Assembly: GCF_021295315.1 (NCBI RefSeq)
Contig: NZ_JAIMJA010000009.1
Coordinates: forward strand, 106,737 to 170,736
DNA: 64,000 bases
Source: Motilimonas cestriensis
GTDB lineage: Bacteria > Pseudomonadota > Gammaproteobacteria > Enterobacterales > CBDFNC01
Direction of reading: 5' to 3'
The position numbers and the translations under genes were made by a program. Positions 51,841 to 61,450 of the stretch are shown one piece after another. The notes under the pieces were generated by a model, which had not been told where the DNA came from, searched no databases, and worked only from the letters and a program-made list of their open reading frames with translations. Every line of letters starts with the position of its first letter. Position 1 is the first letter of the stretch.

Positions 51841-52008
51841 ATGGATAACAAGTTACTACTAATTATCTTGTCGTTATTATTACCACCGATTGCGGTATTT
51901 TTGAAAAAAGGTGTAGGTGTTGATCTGCTGATCAACATAGTGCTGTGTTTATTGGTATTTTTCCCGGGTGTGGTGCATGCACTTTGGGTAACAATGAAAG
52001 ACGGCTAG
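51841..52008 (+). CDS. Pmp3/YqaE family membrane peptide (UPF0057)
   Basis: 55 residues, below the usual ORF cutoff. Two hydrophobic segments (LLIILSLLLPPIAVFLKKG and LLINIVLCLLVFFPGVVHALW) with the family signature PPIAVFLKKG and PGVVHA. GGAGA sits nine bases before the ATG. Pmp3 proteins affect membrane potential under stress. A terminator follows the stop. Confidence 0.88.
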   Translation: MDNKLLLIILSLLLPPIAVFLKKGVGVDLLINIVLCLLVFFPGVVHALWVTMKDG

Positions 52009-52017
52009 TATTGCACT

Positions 52018-52048
52018 AGGCGAGATAACAATTTTTGTTAACTCGCCT
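52018..52048. terminator. Bidirectional terminator between pmp3-like gene and azoR
   Basis: AGGCGAGATAACA pairs with TGTTAACTCGCCT around a T-rich loop, with flanking A/T on both sides. Confidence 0.75.
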
Positions 52049-52058
52049 TATTAAACTC

Positions 52059-52652
52059 TTACGCGGCAATCTCGTTTAACTGTTGCTTAGCTAGGGCAAT
52101 TCCCTGCTCTGCACTTTCAGGCCCCATCGCAAGCGCCTCTGCGTAAACGACTTCCACTTCAGTAATGCCAATAAAACCCAGCACCGTTTTCAAATAAGGC
52201 GTCACATGATCATGATGACTGTCTTTGTGGGCGCCACCGCGCGTTGTGATCACAATCGCTTTTTTACCCTTAACCAGCCCTTGCGGCCCTTTCTCAGTGT
52301 AGGCAAATGTCACACCAGCACGGGCAATAAAATCGAACCAATTTTTCAACTGGGTCGGAATACTAAAATTATACATTGGCGCGGCAAGCACTAACGTATC
52401 GTGCCGCATCAACTCTTCAACCAGCTGATTTGATAACGCCACGGCCTGAGCTTGGTGTGCATCTAAATTATCACCACCGCGTAATGCTGTAGCAATGGCC
52501 CCATCTAACACGGGAATGGGGTCTGCGGCTAAATCACGTAGCGTTACCTGCACACCTTGTGCCTGCCAGCGCGCCGCTAAATGCGCTACTAACAGCGAAG
52601 ATTGTGAGTGTTCACCTAAAATACTTGATTGTAATAGTAATGCTTTTTTCAT
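52059..52652 (-). CDS. azoR: FMN-dependent NADH-azoreductase
   Basis: 197 residues (E. coli AzoR 201). Flavodoxin-like fold: [11 protein letters not shown] phosphate-binding start, [23 protein letters not shown] (FMN site) and [11 protein letters not shown]. Reduces azo compounds and quinones using NADH. An 8-bp perfect inverted repeat upstream may be an operator. Confidence 0.93.
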   Translation of the reverse strand: MKKALLLQSSILGEHSQSSLLVAHLAARWQAQGVQVTLRDLAADPIPVLDGAIATALRGGDNLDAHQAQAVALSNQLVEELMRHDTLVLAAPMYNFSIPTQLKNWFDFIARAGVTFAYTEKGPQGLVKGKKAIVITTRGGAHKDSHHDHVTPYLKTVLGFIGITEVEVVYAEALAMGPESAEQGIALAKQQLNEIAA

Positions 52653-52743
52653 GGTTGGCGCCCTTTTGTTGATATCCTGAAACGACTATGCACCAACTTT
52701 ATAACTTCACTATCTAGAATAATAGCGCTAAAATTAAGCTAAA

Positions 52744-52764
52744 ATATTCTATTTTTTAGAATAT
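52744..52764. promoter_or_regulatory. Perfect 8-bp inverted repeat upstream of azoR
   Basis: ATATTCTA, five T, TAGAATAT, about 92 bases before the azoR ATG in the 302-base gap shared with the divergent MCP gene. Possible operator; no regulator gene is next to it. The rest of the gap is AT-rich without other clear features. Confidence 0.35.
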
Positions 52765-52954
52765 AAGTCCAGGTGTTAACCATTCTCTGGCTTTCAAATT
52801 AGCCTAGTGACAACCATCAATTAATAATCTATGCATAAGATTATAGTTATATATACATAATCCTAGATTAAATCAAAGAACAATAAACTAGCAAACACAG
52901 CAAGCTGCGCTATTATACTCTTCAATATATTATCTACTCCCTTAGGGTACCTAA

Positions 52955-54871
52955 ATGAAACTGAATAATGTTAGCATCAAACAAAAAATATTAATGACGG
53001 TTGTCATTGCTATTTTGCTGTCCACCGCTCTCGTTGGTTTACTGAGCCAAAGAAGCGCTAAGGAAGTGGTTCAGCAACGCATGCTCAATTCAGAAATGCC
53101 CAGTATTACCATGCAAATTCGCGATCAAGTCGATCATGAGATCACCGGATTAATGAATGCCGCCGAGCAGTTAGCCAACGACCCTATGTTGCAAGATTGG
53201 CTCAACAATGGTCGCCCCGAAGAGCAAACGCCGCTGGTAATCGAGCAGCTAGTGGCATTACAACAGCAATATGGTCTAGTACAAACCTCTTATGCCGACA
53301 AAGAAACGGGCGCTTATTACACCCAGTCGGGTTTTTTACGCTTATTAGACAAGCAACAAGATAGCTGGTTTTATGACTATCGCGACAGCCGTGAAGAGCG
53401 CATGCTCAATGTCTTTACCGAAGCCAGTGGCGAAGTAAAATTATTCATTAACTACCAACAACCCAATGGCCGCGCCTTAGTCGGTTTAGCTAAATCCCTT
53501 GATGACATGGTGAACTTACTGCAACGATTCACCATCGAAAAATCGGGTCGCGTATTCTTGGTGGATGCTAAAGGTGATGTACAAATTCACTATCAAGACA
53601 GCCAAGCAAGTGGTCAGAGTCTTGCTCAACTATACCCTAACGCCAACACGCAAAGCTTGCTGAGACCAGATGATTTCAACATCATTGAAACCAAAGTGAA
53701 CGGCGTGGATATGCTAGTTTCAAGCAGTTACATTCCAACGATGGATTGGTATTTGGTTGCTTTTGTGCCGGCGAATGAAATTTTTGCCATGCTCGATCAA
53801 TCAGCCTATCAAATCCTAATTTGGACCCTACTGATTGCCGCTGTGTTTATTGCGCTAGCAGCCGTATTAGCGAATTCGGTCAGTAAACCCATCGCTCAAG
53901 TGGCTAATATGCTACAAGACATCGGTGCCGGTGGCGGTGATTTACGCCAGCGCTTACCCGTTAACGGTAACGATGAAATTGCCCAACTGGCCAGTGGCTT
54001 TAATAGCTTTATCGAAAAAATTCAACAATCAATGATTGAAGTAGCCAGTACCAGCAAGTTACTTAACAACTCAGCCAGTGATGTTGCCAACCAAGCCCAA
54101 CAAACTTTAAATGACAGTGAGCTGCAAAAAGACCGTACCGTCATGGTGGCCACTGCGATTAATGAAATGGGCGCCACCGTTAATGAAATTGCCAGCAATG
54201 CAGCAAATGCCGCCATTGAGGCAAGAGACGCTGACAGCCAAGCAAGTGATGGTCAGCAACTGTCGGATCAAGCCAAAGCAACAATTAGTAACTTGTCTAA
54301 CGACGTCTCTGATGTGGGGAAAGTGATCGAATCTCTTGCCCATCACACTAAATCTATTGGCACTATTTTAGATGTGATCCGAGCAATCTCAGAGCAAACC
54401 AACCTGCTAGCACTTAATGCAGCCATAGAAGCAGCCCGTGCCGGTGAAGCGGGTCGCGGCTTTGCCGTAGTAGCAGATGAAGTACGAAACCTCGCATCAC
54501 GTACCGCATCAAGCACAGATGAAGTGCAAGCCATGATCGACAAATTACAAAGTGAAGCGGCTAAGGCCGTTAAAGCCACCGAATTAAGCTTAAGTCGCTC
54601 TCATGAAGGTGTCAGCTCAGTCGATGCTGTCAGTGACTCTCTGATCAGCATTAGTGAGCGCATTGCGTTGATCAGTGACATGAACATGCAAGTGGCGGCA
54701 GCCACCGAAGAGCAGTCTACCGTGGTTGAAGATATCAATCGCAATGTCAATGACATCAATGATATTACTCACCGCACCGCGAACACAGCGCAAGCAGCGG
54801 CGAAGGCAAGCTCAGAGCTCACCGAGTTATCTCATCGCCTTGATACCTTAGTGGCTACGTTCAAGGTGTAA
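52955..54871 (+). CDS. Methyl-accepting chemotaxis protein with dCache-like sensor
   Basis: 638 residues. Helix 1 at about 12-31, a periplasmic sensor about 32-285 with a dCache/PAS-like pattern ([29 protein letters not shown]), helix 2 at about 287-308, HAMP about 310-360 and the MCP signalling domain to the end. The hairpin tip [19 protein letters not shown] near 475 binds CheA/CheW. No pentapeptide CheR tether at the C-terminus. Single gene with terminator. Confidence 0.94.
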   Translation: MKLNNVSIKQKILMTVVIAILLSTALVGLLSQRSAKEVVQQRMLNSEMPSITMQIRDQVDHEITGLMNAAEQLANDPMLQDWLNNGRPEEQTPLVIEQLVALQQQYGLVQTSYADKETGAYYTQSGFLRLLDKQQDSWFYDYRDSREERMLNVFTEASGEVKLFINYQQPNGRALVGLAKSLDDMVNLLQRFTIEKSGRVFLVDAKGDVQIHYQDSQASGQSLAQLYPNANTQSLLRPDDFNIIETKVNGVDMLVSSSYIPTMDWYLVAFVPANEIFAMLDQSAYQILIWTLLIAAVFIALAAVLANSVSKPIAQVANMLQDIGAGGGDLRQRLPVNGNDEIAQLASGFNSFIEKIQQSMIEVASTSKLLNNSASDVANQAQQTLNDSELQKDRTVMVATAINEMGATVNEIASNAANAAIEARDADSQASDGQQLSDQAKATISNLSNDVSDVGKVIESLAHHTKSIGTILDVIRAISEQTNLLALNAAIEAARAGEAGRGFAVVADEVRNLASRTASSTDEVQAMIDKLQSEAAKAVKATELSLSRSHEGVSSVDAVSDSLISISERIALISDMNMQVAAATEEQSTVVEDINRNVNDINDITHRTANTAQAAAKASSELTELSHRLDTLVATFKV

Positions 54872-54905
54872 ATCACCCCTAAAAAGCTTACCAAGTGATA
54901 CCCAA

Positions 54906-54930
54906 AGGCCAATCTAATATTGGCCTTTTT
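54906..54930 (+). terminator. Terminator after the MCP gene
   Basis: AGGCCAAT, loop CTAAT, ATTGGCCT, then T-rich. It lies inside the over-extended upstream frame of the next gene. Confidence 0.85.
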
Positions 54931-55020
54931 GTTTTTATCCTCGATAACTTGTCAACCTTGACAGCTTTGTGTTCATATCAAAATATTAACTCACCGTATT
55001 TATTTGATTTGAGGCATTTT

Positions 55021-56850
55021 ATGACCGCGCCAACTTCTATCACTGCGCCAACGTGGAACCTATCCCTTGCTTATAACGGCCTAACTGATCCCCAGATCAA
55101 TCGCGACATTGCGGCAATTGAACAAGGCATTACCGCCTTAGCCCAGTTAGACCCAAGCAATATTGAACACCTACAACAAGCCTTAGTTAAAGCGCAGGCC
55201 ATCGGCGTTACGCTGCATACCTTATCTAGCTTTGCTAATTGCATTACCTCTGTGGATGCCAGTAACGAGCCAGCCAAAGCCTTAGATGTGAAAATGGACG
55301 GTCTCTATTCTCAGCTGCAGCAGCAATTTAGCCCTATTCAACACGCACTGATCCACGGTAGTGAAGAGCAACTAGCGCAAGTGCTAGCAGGTAATGAACA
55401 AACCGGCAACTTGACGCATTTTGCTTTTGCTTATCAGCGCGAACGTTTAAAAAGCGCCACCTCACTCAGTGTAAAAGAAGAGCAATTGCTCAGCGCCATG
55501 CAAGTCAATGGCCGCAACGCTTGGTCACGTTTATACGACAACCTCACAGGCAGCATTCAAGTCACCTTAACCTTGCCAGATAATAGCCAAGAAACCATGG
55601 GCTTATCCCAAGCCGCCAGCATTTTGTACGGCAGCGATACCTTGCGCCACGAAGCTGCTTGGCGCGCCATTAATCAAGCAATGACTCAGCATCAGCAAAG
55701 TTTTGCCGCCATCTTAAATGCCTTAGCAGGCGATCGCTTAACGGAATACGCCAAGCGCAGCGACGTTGCCGTGAGTAAAGGCCAAGCGCCAGTGCATTTT
55801 TTAGACCCCTCCTTGTTTGACAGCCGCATTGAAGCGCAAACCTTAAACACCATGATCAGCGTGACGAAAAACAATCGTGCCTTAGGCCAACGCGCGGGTA
55901 AATTAATGGCGCAATGTTATGGTCAAACCTGCCTGAAACCTTGGCAAGAGCAAGCCGCGATGCCCGCATCAGAAGCTGAAATTGCAGAGCAATACAGCTT
56001 CGAACAAGCCATCACCATCATTAAACAAGCTTTTACAGGGATCGACCCAGAAATGGCCGAGTTTGTTGACTACATGGTAGAAAACCAGTTAATCGACGCA
56101 GCTCCTGCTCCGAATAAACGCATGGGCGCTTACTGTACCCAATTTGCAAATAGTCGTACCCCATTGGTGTTTATGACATGGGGCAACAGCATGTCAGATG
56201 TGATCACCCTCGCCCACGAGCTCGGCCATGCGTTTCATAACTGGGTGCTTAAGGACCAACCGCGTACTTTAGCAAACTACCCAATGACCTTGGCAGAAAC
56301 CGCCTCTATTTTTGCCGAAAACGTAGTGCGATCAGCATTAATGGAGCAAGCCACTAATAAGCAGGCTAAATTACAAATGTTATGGGAAGAAGCGCAATCA
56401 GCACTGGCCCTATTAAATAACATTCCCGTGCGCTTTGAATTTGAACAGGCCTTTTACACCCAACGCAGCCAAGGTGAACTTTCGCCAGCGCAACTAAGCC
56501 AACTAATGTCTGATACCTGGGCCGATTGGTATGGCGATGCCATGGACGAAACCAACCCGATGTTTTGGGCCAGCAAACTACACTTTAGCATTGGCTCGGT
56601 GAGTTTTTATAATTACCCTTACCTGTTTGGTTACCTATTCAGCAAAGGGGTTTATGCCCAGCGTGCTGCCAAAGGCAATGAGTTTTACGCGGATTATAAG
56701 GCGCTACTGGCCGATACCGGCGCCATGACCGCCGAAGACCTAGTGCAAAAACATTTAGGCATGGATATTCGCCAAGCCGATTTTTGGCAGCAAAGCTTAG
56801 ACTTAATAGCACAAGACATCGAACAATTGGCTCAGACGCTGGAGCAATAA
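55021..56850 (+). CDS. M3 family metallopeptidase (oligoendopeptidase)
   Basis: 609 residues from ATG 55021 (GAGG seven bases upstream); the upstream frame to 54895 crosses the MCP terminator and is rejected. Zinc motif His399-Glu-Leu-Gly-His403 in LAHELGHAFHN, with downstream Glu in LAETASIFAEN. The N-terminal helical part resembles PepF/M3B oligoendopeptidases rather than PrlC (about 680). Cytosolic, degrades short peptides. Ends about 30 bases before a repeat element. Confidence 0.9.
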   Translation: MTAPTSITAPTWNLSLAYNGLTDPQINRDIAAIEQGITALAQLDPSNIEHLQQALVKAQAIGVTLHTLSSFANCITSVDASNEPAKALDVKMDGLYSQLQQQFSPIQHALIHGSEEQLAQVLAGNEQTGNLTHFAFAYQRERLKSATSLSVKEEQLLSAMQVNGRNAWSRLYDNLTGSIQVTLTLPDNSQETMGLSQAASILYGSDTLRHEAAWRAINQAMTQHQQSFAAILNALAGDRLTEYAKRSDVAVSKGQAPVHFLDPSLFDSRIEAQTLNTMISVTKNNRALGQRAGKLMAQCYGQTCLKPWQEQAAMPASEAEIAEQYSFEQAITIIKQAFTGIDPEMAEFVDYMVENQLIDAAPAPNKRMGAYCTQFANSRTPLVFMTWGNSMSDVITLAHELGHAFHNWVLKDQPRTLANYPMTLAETASIFAENVVRSALMEQATNKQAKLQMLWEEAQSALALLNNIPVRFEFEQAFYTQRSQGELSPAQLSQLMSDTWADWYGDAMDETNPMFWASKLHFSIGSVSFYNYPYLFGYLFSKGVYAQRAAKGNEFYADYKALLADTGAMTAEDLVQKHLGMDIRQADFWQQSLDLIAQDIEQLAQTLEQ

Positions 56851-56880
56851 GACGCTTAATAAGCAACCCAAGTGCTTGAT

Positions 56881-57015
56881 GAGTTAATAGTATGTTTTTC
56901 CTGCAAAAACGCGGTGAATATATCCCTATACGCTTTGCGTTTTCATCCCTGAAAACGAAATTTTTCAGTAAAAACATACTTTATCCGATTGTGGTGGACT
57001 TAAGCAAAACTGATA
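56881..57015 (-). repeat. Palindromic MITE-like repeat, family 2 copy 2
   Basis: Inverted relative to the other two copies. On the minus strand it reads CAGTTTTGCTTAAG...GGATAAAGTATGTTTTTA...CGTTTTCAGGGATGAAAACG...CGCGTTTTTGCAGGAAAAACATACTA. The apical GTTTTCAGGGATGAAAAC is itself a hairpin. The end near 56881 is degenerate. It separates the peptidase and the DUF4184-like gene. Confidence 0.85.
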
Positions 57016-57032
57016 TTAATTAAGGAAACCCT

Positions 57033-57527
57033 ATGCCCTTTACGCCTTTTCACATGGGACCCGGCATCGCTATTAAAGCGCTACTGCAAGGCAGCTTTAG
57101 TTTAATGGTATTTGGCTGGGCGCAAATCATCATGGACATACAACCCTTGATAGTGATGATCACTGGTGAGGGGCATTTACATGGTTTTAGTCATACCTTT
57201 GTTGGCGCCAGCTTGCTCACCGTTGTTGCGACCCTCAGCGGTAAACATCTGTCAGAATGGGGCTTGAGATGGCTCGAGCTAGACCGATTTATGCCGACAA
57301 AAATAAGCTGGCCCGTCGCTTTTTTCAGTGCCGCCATTGGCTGTGCCAGCCACGTAGTACTCGACGCCATCATGCATCACGATGTTGAGCCGTTTTTCCC
57401 CATTAGCCTCACCAACCCACTGTTAAACCTACTCAGTAACCAAGCCTTACATCAGTTTTGTTTATATTCAGGTTTGATTGGTGGCGTGGTGTTTTTTGTG
57501 GTGGCTTGGCGACAACGTCGTCGGTAA
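57033..57527 (+). CDS. DUF4184-like membrane protein
   Basis: 164 residues with about four hydrophobic segments. Starts MPFTPFHMGPGIAIKALL, a pattern seen in DUF4184/YdjM-type membrane proteins that carry scattered His and Asp residues (HGFSHTF, HVVLDAIMHHD) suggestive of a metal site, as in LexA-regulated inner-membrane hydrolase-like proteins. Function unknown. Its ribosome site (AAGGAAA) is just downstream of the family 2 repeat. Confidence 0.75.
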   Translation: MPFTPFHMGPGIAIKALLQGSFSLMVFGWAQIIMDIQPLIVMITGEGHLHGFSHTFVGASLLTVVATLSGKHLSEWGLRWLELDRFMPTKISWPVAFFSAAIGCASHVVLDAIMHHDVEPFFPISLTNPLLNLLSNQALHQFCLYSGLIGGVVFFVVAWRQRRR

Positions 57528-57602
57528 AAGTGCTATGTAGAAGCGATAAAGCCTAGGATAAACTATTGATGCCATAGTCCGTTGTTATATTCACTTTTAC
57601 GT

Positions 57603-58123
57603 CTAAGTGAATAATTGGCCGACTGTTTTCATTGGAATGAACATTCTTACTCGGCCATTGATTTCACAAAGAGCCTCGAAACCATATTTTGCGTAGAATG
57701 ACTCAGCTTTTTCAGTTAAACAATCAACAACAATGGCATAAGCTCTCATGTGAGAGTTAATTTCCCAAAGATATTCGAGAGCTTTGATTAAGCTAACTTT
57801 ACCTAGCCCACTGCCATGAAATTATTTATGAACCGCAAGTTGAGCTAAAAGGAAAACAGGAACTGGATAACGTGGTAATTTTTTAGCTATCGCTTGTGGC
57901 AACGTATCACGGCTAATCAAACTTGGCGCAATGAACAGATTGGATATTTTTGATTTGGTAAAGGCACAGAAGCAGGCAAAACCATTGTGCGGCTAATACC
58001 TGCTTGCATATGTTTAGCAGCTTGAGTTTGAATAAAATCATTTAACTCTTTTTCACCGCAGTCAAATGACACTCTATCGTGCTGTGATTTATCCAATTCT
58101 TTGAAAGTTTTGGAATAACTCAC
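57603..58123 (-). pseudogene. Broken GNAT toxin of a TacAT-type toxin-antitoxin pair
   Basis: GTG start at 58123 overlaps the antitoxin stop (GTGA). The N-terminus matches TacT-like acetyltransferases (FDCGEKELNDFIQTQAAKH, GISRTMVLP). After KYPICS the frame is lost: about ten bases of the expected FYTI segment are missing, and the frame then resumes in another phase with APSLISRDTLP and LLAQLAVHK. A second lesion is an in-frame TAA at 57822-57824 where Glu is expected. Beyond it FHGSGLGKVSLIKALEYL (acetyl-CoA loop) and FYAKYGFEAL are still readable. Active TacT toxins acetylate aminoacyl-tRNA; this copy should be dead. Confidence 0.85.
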
Positions 58124-58389
58124 TTAAACTCACCACTTTTAGTAAATGCAGCTGCTTCAAGTAATGCTTTATTCGGAGCCTTAGCCTCTTCACAAGCGGC
58201 CATGAATTGGTCGAATACATTTGCTTCAACAGTGATACTTTCATGTTCAGAAATCACCTGAGTTGAATCTTCGTCCATTAAACGAACAACATATTCCGTT
58301 AAGCTTTTTAAACCAAGTAAAGCTGACGCTTTCTCAGCCTTAGCTTTGATTTCCTCATCCAAACGAATATCAAGTCTTGCAGTAGTCAT
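58120..58389 (-). CDS. TacA-type (DUF1778) ribbon-helix-helix antitoxin
   Basis: 89 residues from ATG 58389 with GGAGG upstream; the longer frame to 58539 is rejected because it runs through the operator. The N-terminus TTARLDIRLDEEIKAKAEKAS is the RHH DNA-binding strand-helix pattern of DUF1778. The C-terminal tail (about 55-89) is the region that wraps the toxin. Intact although the toxin is broken. Overlapping GTGA junction with the toxin gene. Autorepressor; four operator half-sites lie directly upstream. Confidence 0.88.
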   Translation of the reverse strand: MTTARLDIRLDEEIKAKAEKASALLGLKSLTEYVVRLMDEDSTQVISEHESITVEANVFDQFMAACEEAKAPNKALLEAAAFTKSGEFK

Positions 58390-58402
58390 AAAACCTCCAT
58401 TC

Positions 58403-58506
58403 GTACGGAGCATTTCCGTAATTAACCCGAGTATAAGATTTAAACAACCAAAGTAAAAATTGTACGGAGAAAGTACGGATTTTTTAGCTTTATGAATAAT
58501 CGTACT
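58403..58506 (-). promoter_or_regulatory. Operator half-sites upstream of the antitoxin
   Basis: GTACGGA occurs at 58403, 58462 and 58473 (plus strand), with the inverse TCCGTA at 58415; the pairs are 11-12 bases apart, one helical turn. CGTACT at 58501 may be a further half-site. This is the layout expected for RHH autoregulation. Confidence 0.65.
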
Positions 58507-58587
58507 TGAAATTACTACAATTGTAACTGCGCCTGCCACTTCGCCTATTCAACCATTAATACAAACTGTGCAGCACATAATTGTATA

Positions 58588-58741
58588 TAACCTCAGTTCT
58601 GTTTAAGCCTATCGCAGAAAGATAAAGTATGTTTTACGGCAAAATTTCGTTTTCAGGGATGAAAACGCAAAGCGTATAGGGAAGTATTCACAGCGTTTTT
58701 GCAGGAAAGCATACTATTTCGCTTATCTAAGATTCGGGTTA
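58588..58741 (+). repeat. Palindromic MITE-like repeat, family 2 copy 3
   Basis: 154 bases, TAACC...GGTTA ends, in a TATA context on both sides. Same core as the copies at 26118 and 56881. It directly abuts family 1 copy B; the two share the terminal TA. Confidence 0.88.
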
Positions 58742-59016
58742 TATACCCAAGATACCTCAAGATGCAGGATTCAGAGCCGCTCATTCTGTTTAGTTTGAGG
58801 CAAAAAGACGAAGTAATGGTGACCTACGGACTGAGTCCATTGCGAGGCTTTTTAACGAAAAAATGAACATAATGAGCGGCTCCCAAAGGGCGAGTTTTGT
58901 AGGCTGTTATGCTTTGTTGCAGATTTTCAACGTAGAATAACTATGCCTCAAATCAGCGTCGCGCCTAACAGCCTACAAATTCTCGCTGAACAAGCATCTT
59001 GAGGTAACTTGGGTAT
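58742..59016 (-). repeat. Structured MITE-like repeat, family 1 copy B
   Basis: 275 bases, the inverse of copy A at 10848-11110 and nearly identical in its stems: TTTGTAGGCTGTTA, GCTCATTATGTTCA and the GCCCTTTGGGA segment. The ends are TATACCCAAG and CTTGGGTATT. It lies against family 2 copy 3. Confidence 0.9.
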
Positions 59017-59189
59017 TGTCTATCTAGGCTGCTATTGTCTGGCAGGTCAAGGTGATTTCGGTATCCCGTCAGTTTGCGTTTCCGTTTGGGCATCCAAGTG
59101 TTGAGCTTGTTTGACCGTTTGACTTTGATGCCTTCGAAAAGTTTACTGCAACAGCTGTTGGGCATCGAGAAACTGCGCACTTGCCCCTG

Positions 59190-59783
59190 TTACCGTAAGC
59201 GCTCAATACTCCGCACTTGCGTCCTTAATTTTTTTGGGAAGTATCTAATTTTCGTGAAAAAGGCATTCAAAGTGAACGGTAAAGCAAAGAAGACCAAAAT
59301 ACCTAGCCCCATCAATATTGATTGCGATCCATTCAAGTTTGCACCAAGAAAGCCAAAAAGAACCAGTACCCCAATAATAAACCCTATACAAGCAAAGAAA
59401 AAACTTCCTATATATACCCAATCAACCTAGAGCTGCTTGATTTCAGCAAGCGTTTACAGGCGTTTAGGCAAGGCATTGAGCAGGTAATGGCTTTCCCCTT
59501 ATCAACATCAATAACGCGGCATAAACGCCTGTAAAAATTGCCCTTTGGGAAAGCCACCGTGTTTCCCTGATTTAAAATCAAGGGCGTTGTTACGCTAATT
59601 TAAAAGGTGCGTTTCCTGCATGAGCGTGCCTAGTATTGAAAACACGGTGGCGCTCTGAAACATGCATCTTCAACTTGATTGGGTATATACAAACCAAGCC
59701 ATTGCTTTCTTCTGATTGCTAATAGTTACCGCGATACCGCTAGCAGAGACTGCTATTATCAAATAGTATAAAAAACCTCCCAT
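59190..59783 (-). pseudogene. Small membrane-protein gene split by a repeat insertion
   Basis: Two halves on the minus strand. 59783-59688 encodes MGGFLYYLIIAVSASG...NQKKAMAWF. The frame then enters repeat copy C. It resumes at 59412 with YIGSFFFACIGFIIGVLVL...GLGILVFFALPFTLNAFF and ends at a TAA (59190-59192) after a basic tail (RYFPKKLRTQVRSIERLR). Joined across the (TA)n target, the frame is continuous and gives about 106 residues with two to three membrane helices. Family not recognised. Confidence 0.65.
59413..59687 (+). repeat. Structured MITE-like repeat, family 1 copy C (diverged)
   Basis: 275 bases with TATACCCAATCAAC...GTTGATTGGGTATA-like ends. Same layout as copies A and B, but the stems differ in sequence while still pairing. 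Hairpin 1: TTTACAGGCGTTTA with TAAACGCCTGTAAA. Hairpin 2: GCCACCGTGTTT with AAACACGGTGGC. The linking GCCCTTTGGGA and TGCTTG...TTCAGC segments are shared. It splits a membrane-protein gene at a TA-repeat target. Confidence 0.85.
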
Positions 59784-59879
59784 AACTAACAGTGAATACG
59801 AGCAGAGTCCAATACGGGTGGTGAGTTAGACCTTACCCGACAGGGACGATGCATCAAGCTTCGCTTGACGCACTAAGGC

Positions 59880-59921
59880 CTCAAACACCGCCGCAGCTTT
59901 GCTGCGTCCGAGTGTTTTTTA
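59880..59921 (+). terminator. Plus-strand hairpin with T tract, no upstream gene
   Basis: CGCAGC, loop TTT, GCTGCG within AACAC...GTGTT, followed by six T. An adjacent small hairpin (TCAAGC/GCTTGA, near 59854) precedes it. It is oriented away from every annotated gene here, so what it terminates is unknown. Confidence 0.4.
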
Positions 59922-59938
59922 CTTGTTAGTTGACAGGG

Positions 59939-61450
59939 TTATTCAACCAGTTCGATCTCACTTGGTCGCCAAGTCTTGTTAATCCATGGTTCAAGTGGGC
60001 CGTACATTCTTAAAATCATGAACCAGCTTTTATTAGGAACTGTTGCTAACCAATTACCTTCCTTACCTTTGGGTGCGCTAGGGCCGAAAAATACATCGTA
60101 TGAACCATCTGCATTTTTCTTCACGCCATCAGTTAAACTGCCAACAGTAGGGAAAGGCTGACTGGTTTGAAGCTGTGAACGCGTTTGAGTGTCATAAAGC
60201 GTAATGGCCCAAAAGTTGTTCACGGGTACGTTCGGCGGAAGATGAAGCTTGTAAGTTTTAGCACCATCGAAGGCTTTTTTTGTTGAATCTAGAAAAGCTA
60301 ATGCATAATCAGAGCCTGCGCCCGCTTTAGTGACTGCCATGGCAGGCGTTACTCCGCCAGCGTTGAAGTAAAACAACGTTCGTGCATCTAAATTCATTTT
60401 GCCATTATCTTCGAACGAAGTATTTTTATTCGCATAAGCCATGGTCCAGCCGCTGTCACTATCAGGGTAAATGGCTACGCCATCAAAGCGAGGCTGTACC
60501 GTAATAACACGCGACGTTGCATTACCTAGCGCAGCTGATTCAACTAATAGTTTTTTCATTCGTGCATTTGGCTTGAAAGGTTTGCCCTTTACAATACCAA
60601 TGGAGGCAATCGCCCCACGCACTTCAGGCCCAATCGCATCGATAGGCTCGCGTTGAATCATGTCATTAAGAATTTCAAAATAACGTATATCATTCGGGAA
60701 AACAGTATTAAATGCTTTTTGGGACATATTAACGAATTCAGTCGCTGCGGGTTTTGCTGCGTCCTTGAGAGGATAAATTTTGAGTCCAGATTTAATGTTC
60801 GCAACAGCTGGTTTTACACCGTCTTTAATTGAGCCTCGAAGGAACAGGAAATTCCGGTACGTTCTAGGTTTTAGCAAGAAATACCCTTCAGGTATTTTGC
60901 CGTCATAACCAGGAGGTAATACAAGATACTTACCGCCTTTTCCTTTGTCTGGGCCGGTTACGCCAATATTACCAACAAATCTCTGCCAGCCATCATCAAG
61001 GAAGCCAAGCATGCCCGGCGGCACTTCAATAACGGTTGGTCCGTCTTTATCGAGGTTTGTTCCTGAGTAGGCGTAAAGTGTCGACGTGTTGGCAGTGAGC
61101 ACCAGCGTCTGGGAGTCCATTAGTTGCTCGAACAAGGCCACCTTGTTGGTCGCATTGGCACCCGCTGCTGCAAGACCGTCAAGAACGGAGTTGATTGAAA
61201 CGCCGCCCATATTGTCCAGATAGACACCAAGGGCGCGAGTGCGGTCGAGGTTGTCATATACTTTATTGATCGTGGTGTCGGAAGGGACGCCATCGAAAAA
61301 ATCGAGGGTGCCGATTGATGTCTCGATCCTGTCAGGAATCGAGATAGATTTCAGTGTTTCTGACGATACTTCAGCCTGAACCGTCGACAAGGCTGATAAA
61401 GCCAGCACAGCAGATGTAAAAAACAATGTAAGTGGGTTGAACTTCTTCAT
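59939..61450 (-). CDS. DUF1254/DUF1214 domain protein
   Basis: 503 residues from ATG 61450 (AAGGGA upstream). A signal peptide (about 1-26, ending VQAEV) directs export. DUF1254 (about 70-200, LTANTSTLYAYSGTNL, VIEVPPGMLGFLDDGWQ) precedes DUF1214 (about 380-500, YKLHLPPNVPVNNFWAITLYD and WFMILRMYGP). The family is secreted and uncharacterised, common in soil and marine bacteria. Base composition matches the local genome, unlike its GC-rich neighbour 61646-63202, which carries the same domains. Confidence 0.88.
   Translation of the reverse strand: MKKFNPLTLFFTSAVLALSALSTVQAEVSSETLKSISIPDRIETSIGTLDFFDGVPSDTTINKVYDNLDRTRALGVYLDNMGGVSINSVLDGLAAAGANATNKVALFEQLMDSQTLVLTANTSTLYAYSGTNLDKDGPTVIEVPPGMLGFLDDGWQRFVGNIGVTGPDKGKGGKYLVLPPGYDGKIPEGYFLLKPRTYRNFLFLRGSIKDGVKPAVANIKSGLKIYPLKDAAKPAATEFVNMSQKAFNTVFPNDIRYFEILNDMIQREPIDAIGPEVRGAIASIGIVKGKPFKPNARMKKLLVESAALGNATSRVITVQPRFDGVAIYPDSDSGWTMAYANKNTSFEDNGKMNLDARTLFYFNAGGVTPAMAVTKAGAGSDYALAFLDSTKKAFDGAKTYKLHLPPNVPVNNFWAITLYDTQTRSQLQTSQPFPTVGSLTDGVKKNADGSYDVFFGPSAPKGKEGNWLATVPNKSWFMILRMYGPLEPWINKTWRPSEIELVE

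Noticed and set aside
59074..59430. 118-residue plus-strand frame with a CPC motif, considered as an IS91-type transposase end
   Set aside because: It is antisense to the split membrane-protein gene and runs into a repeat; no catalytic motif.
59820..59935. Possible integron attC site in the paired hairpins
   Set aside because: No recognisable RYYYAAC/GTTRRRY core pair; the second hairpin looks like a terminator.
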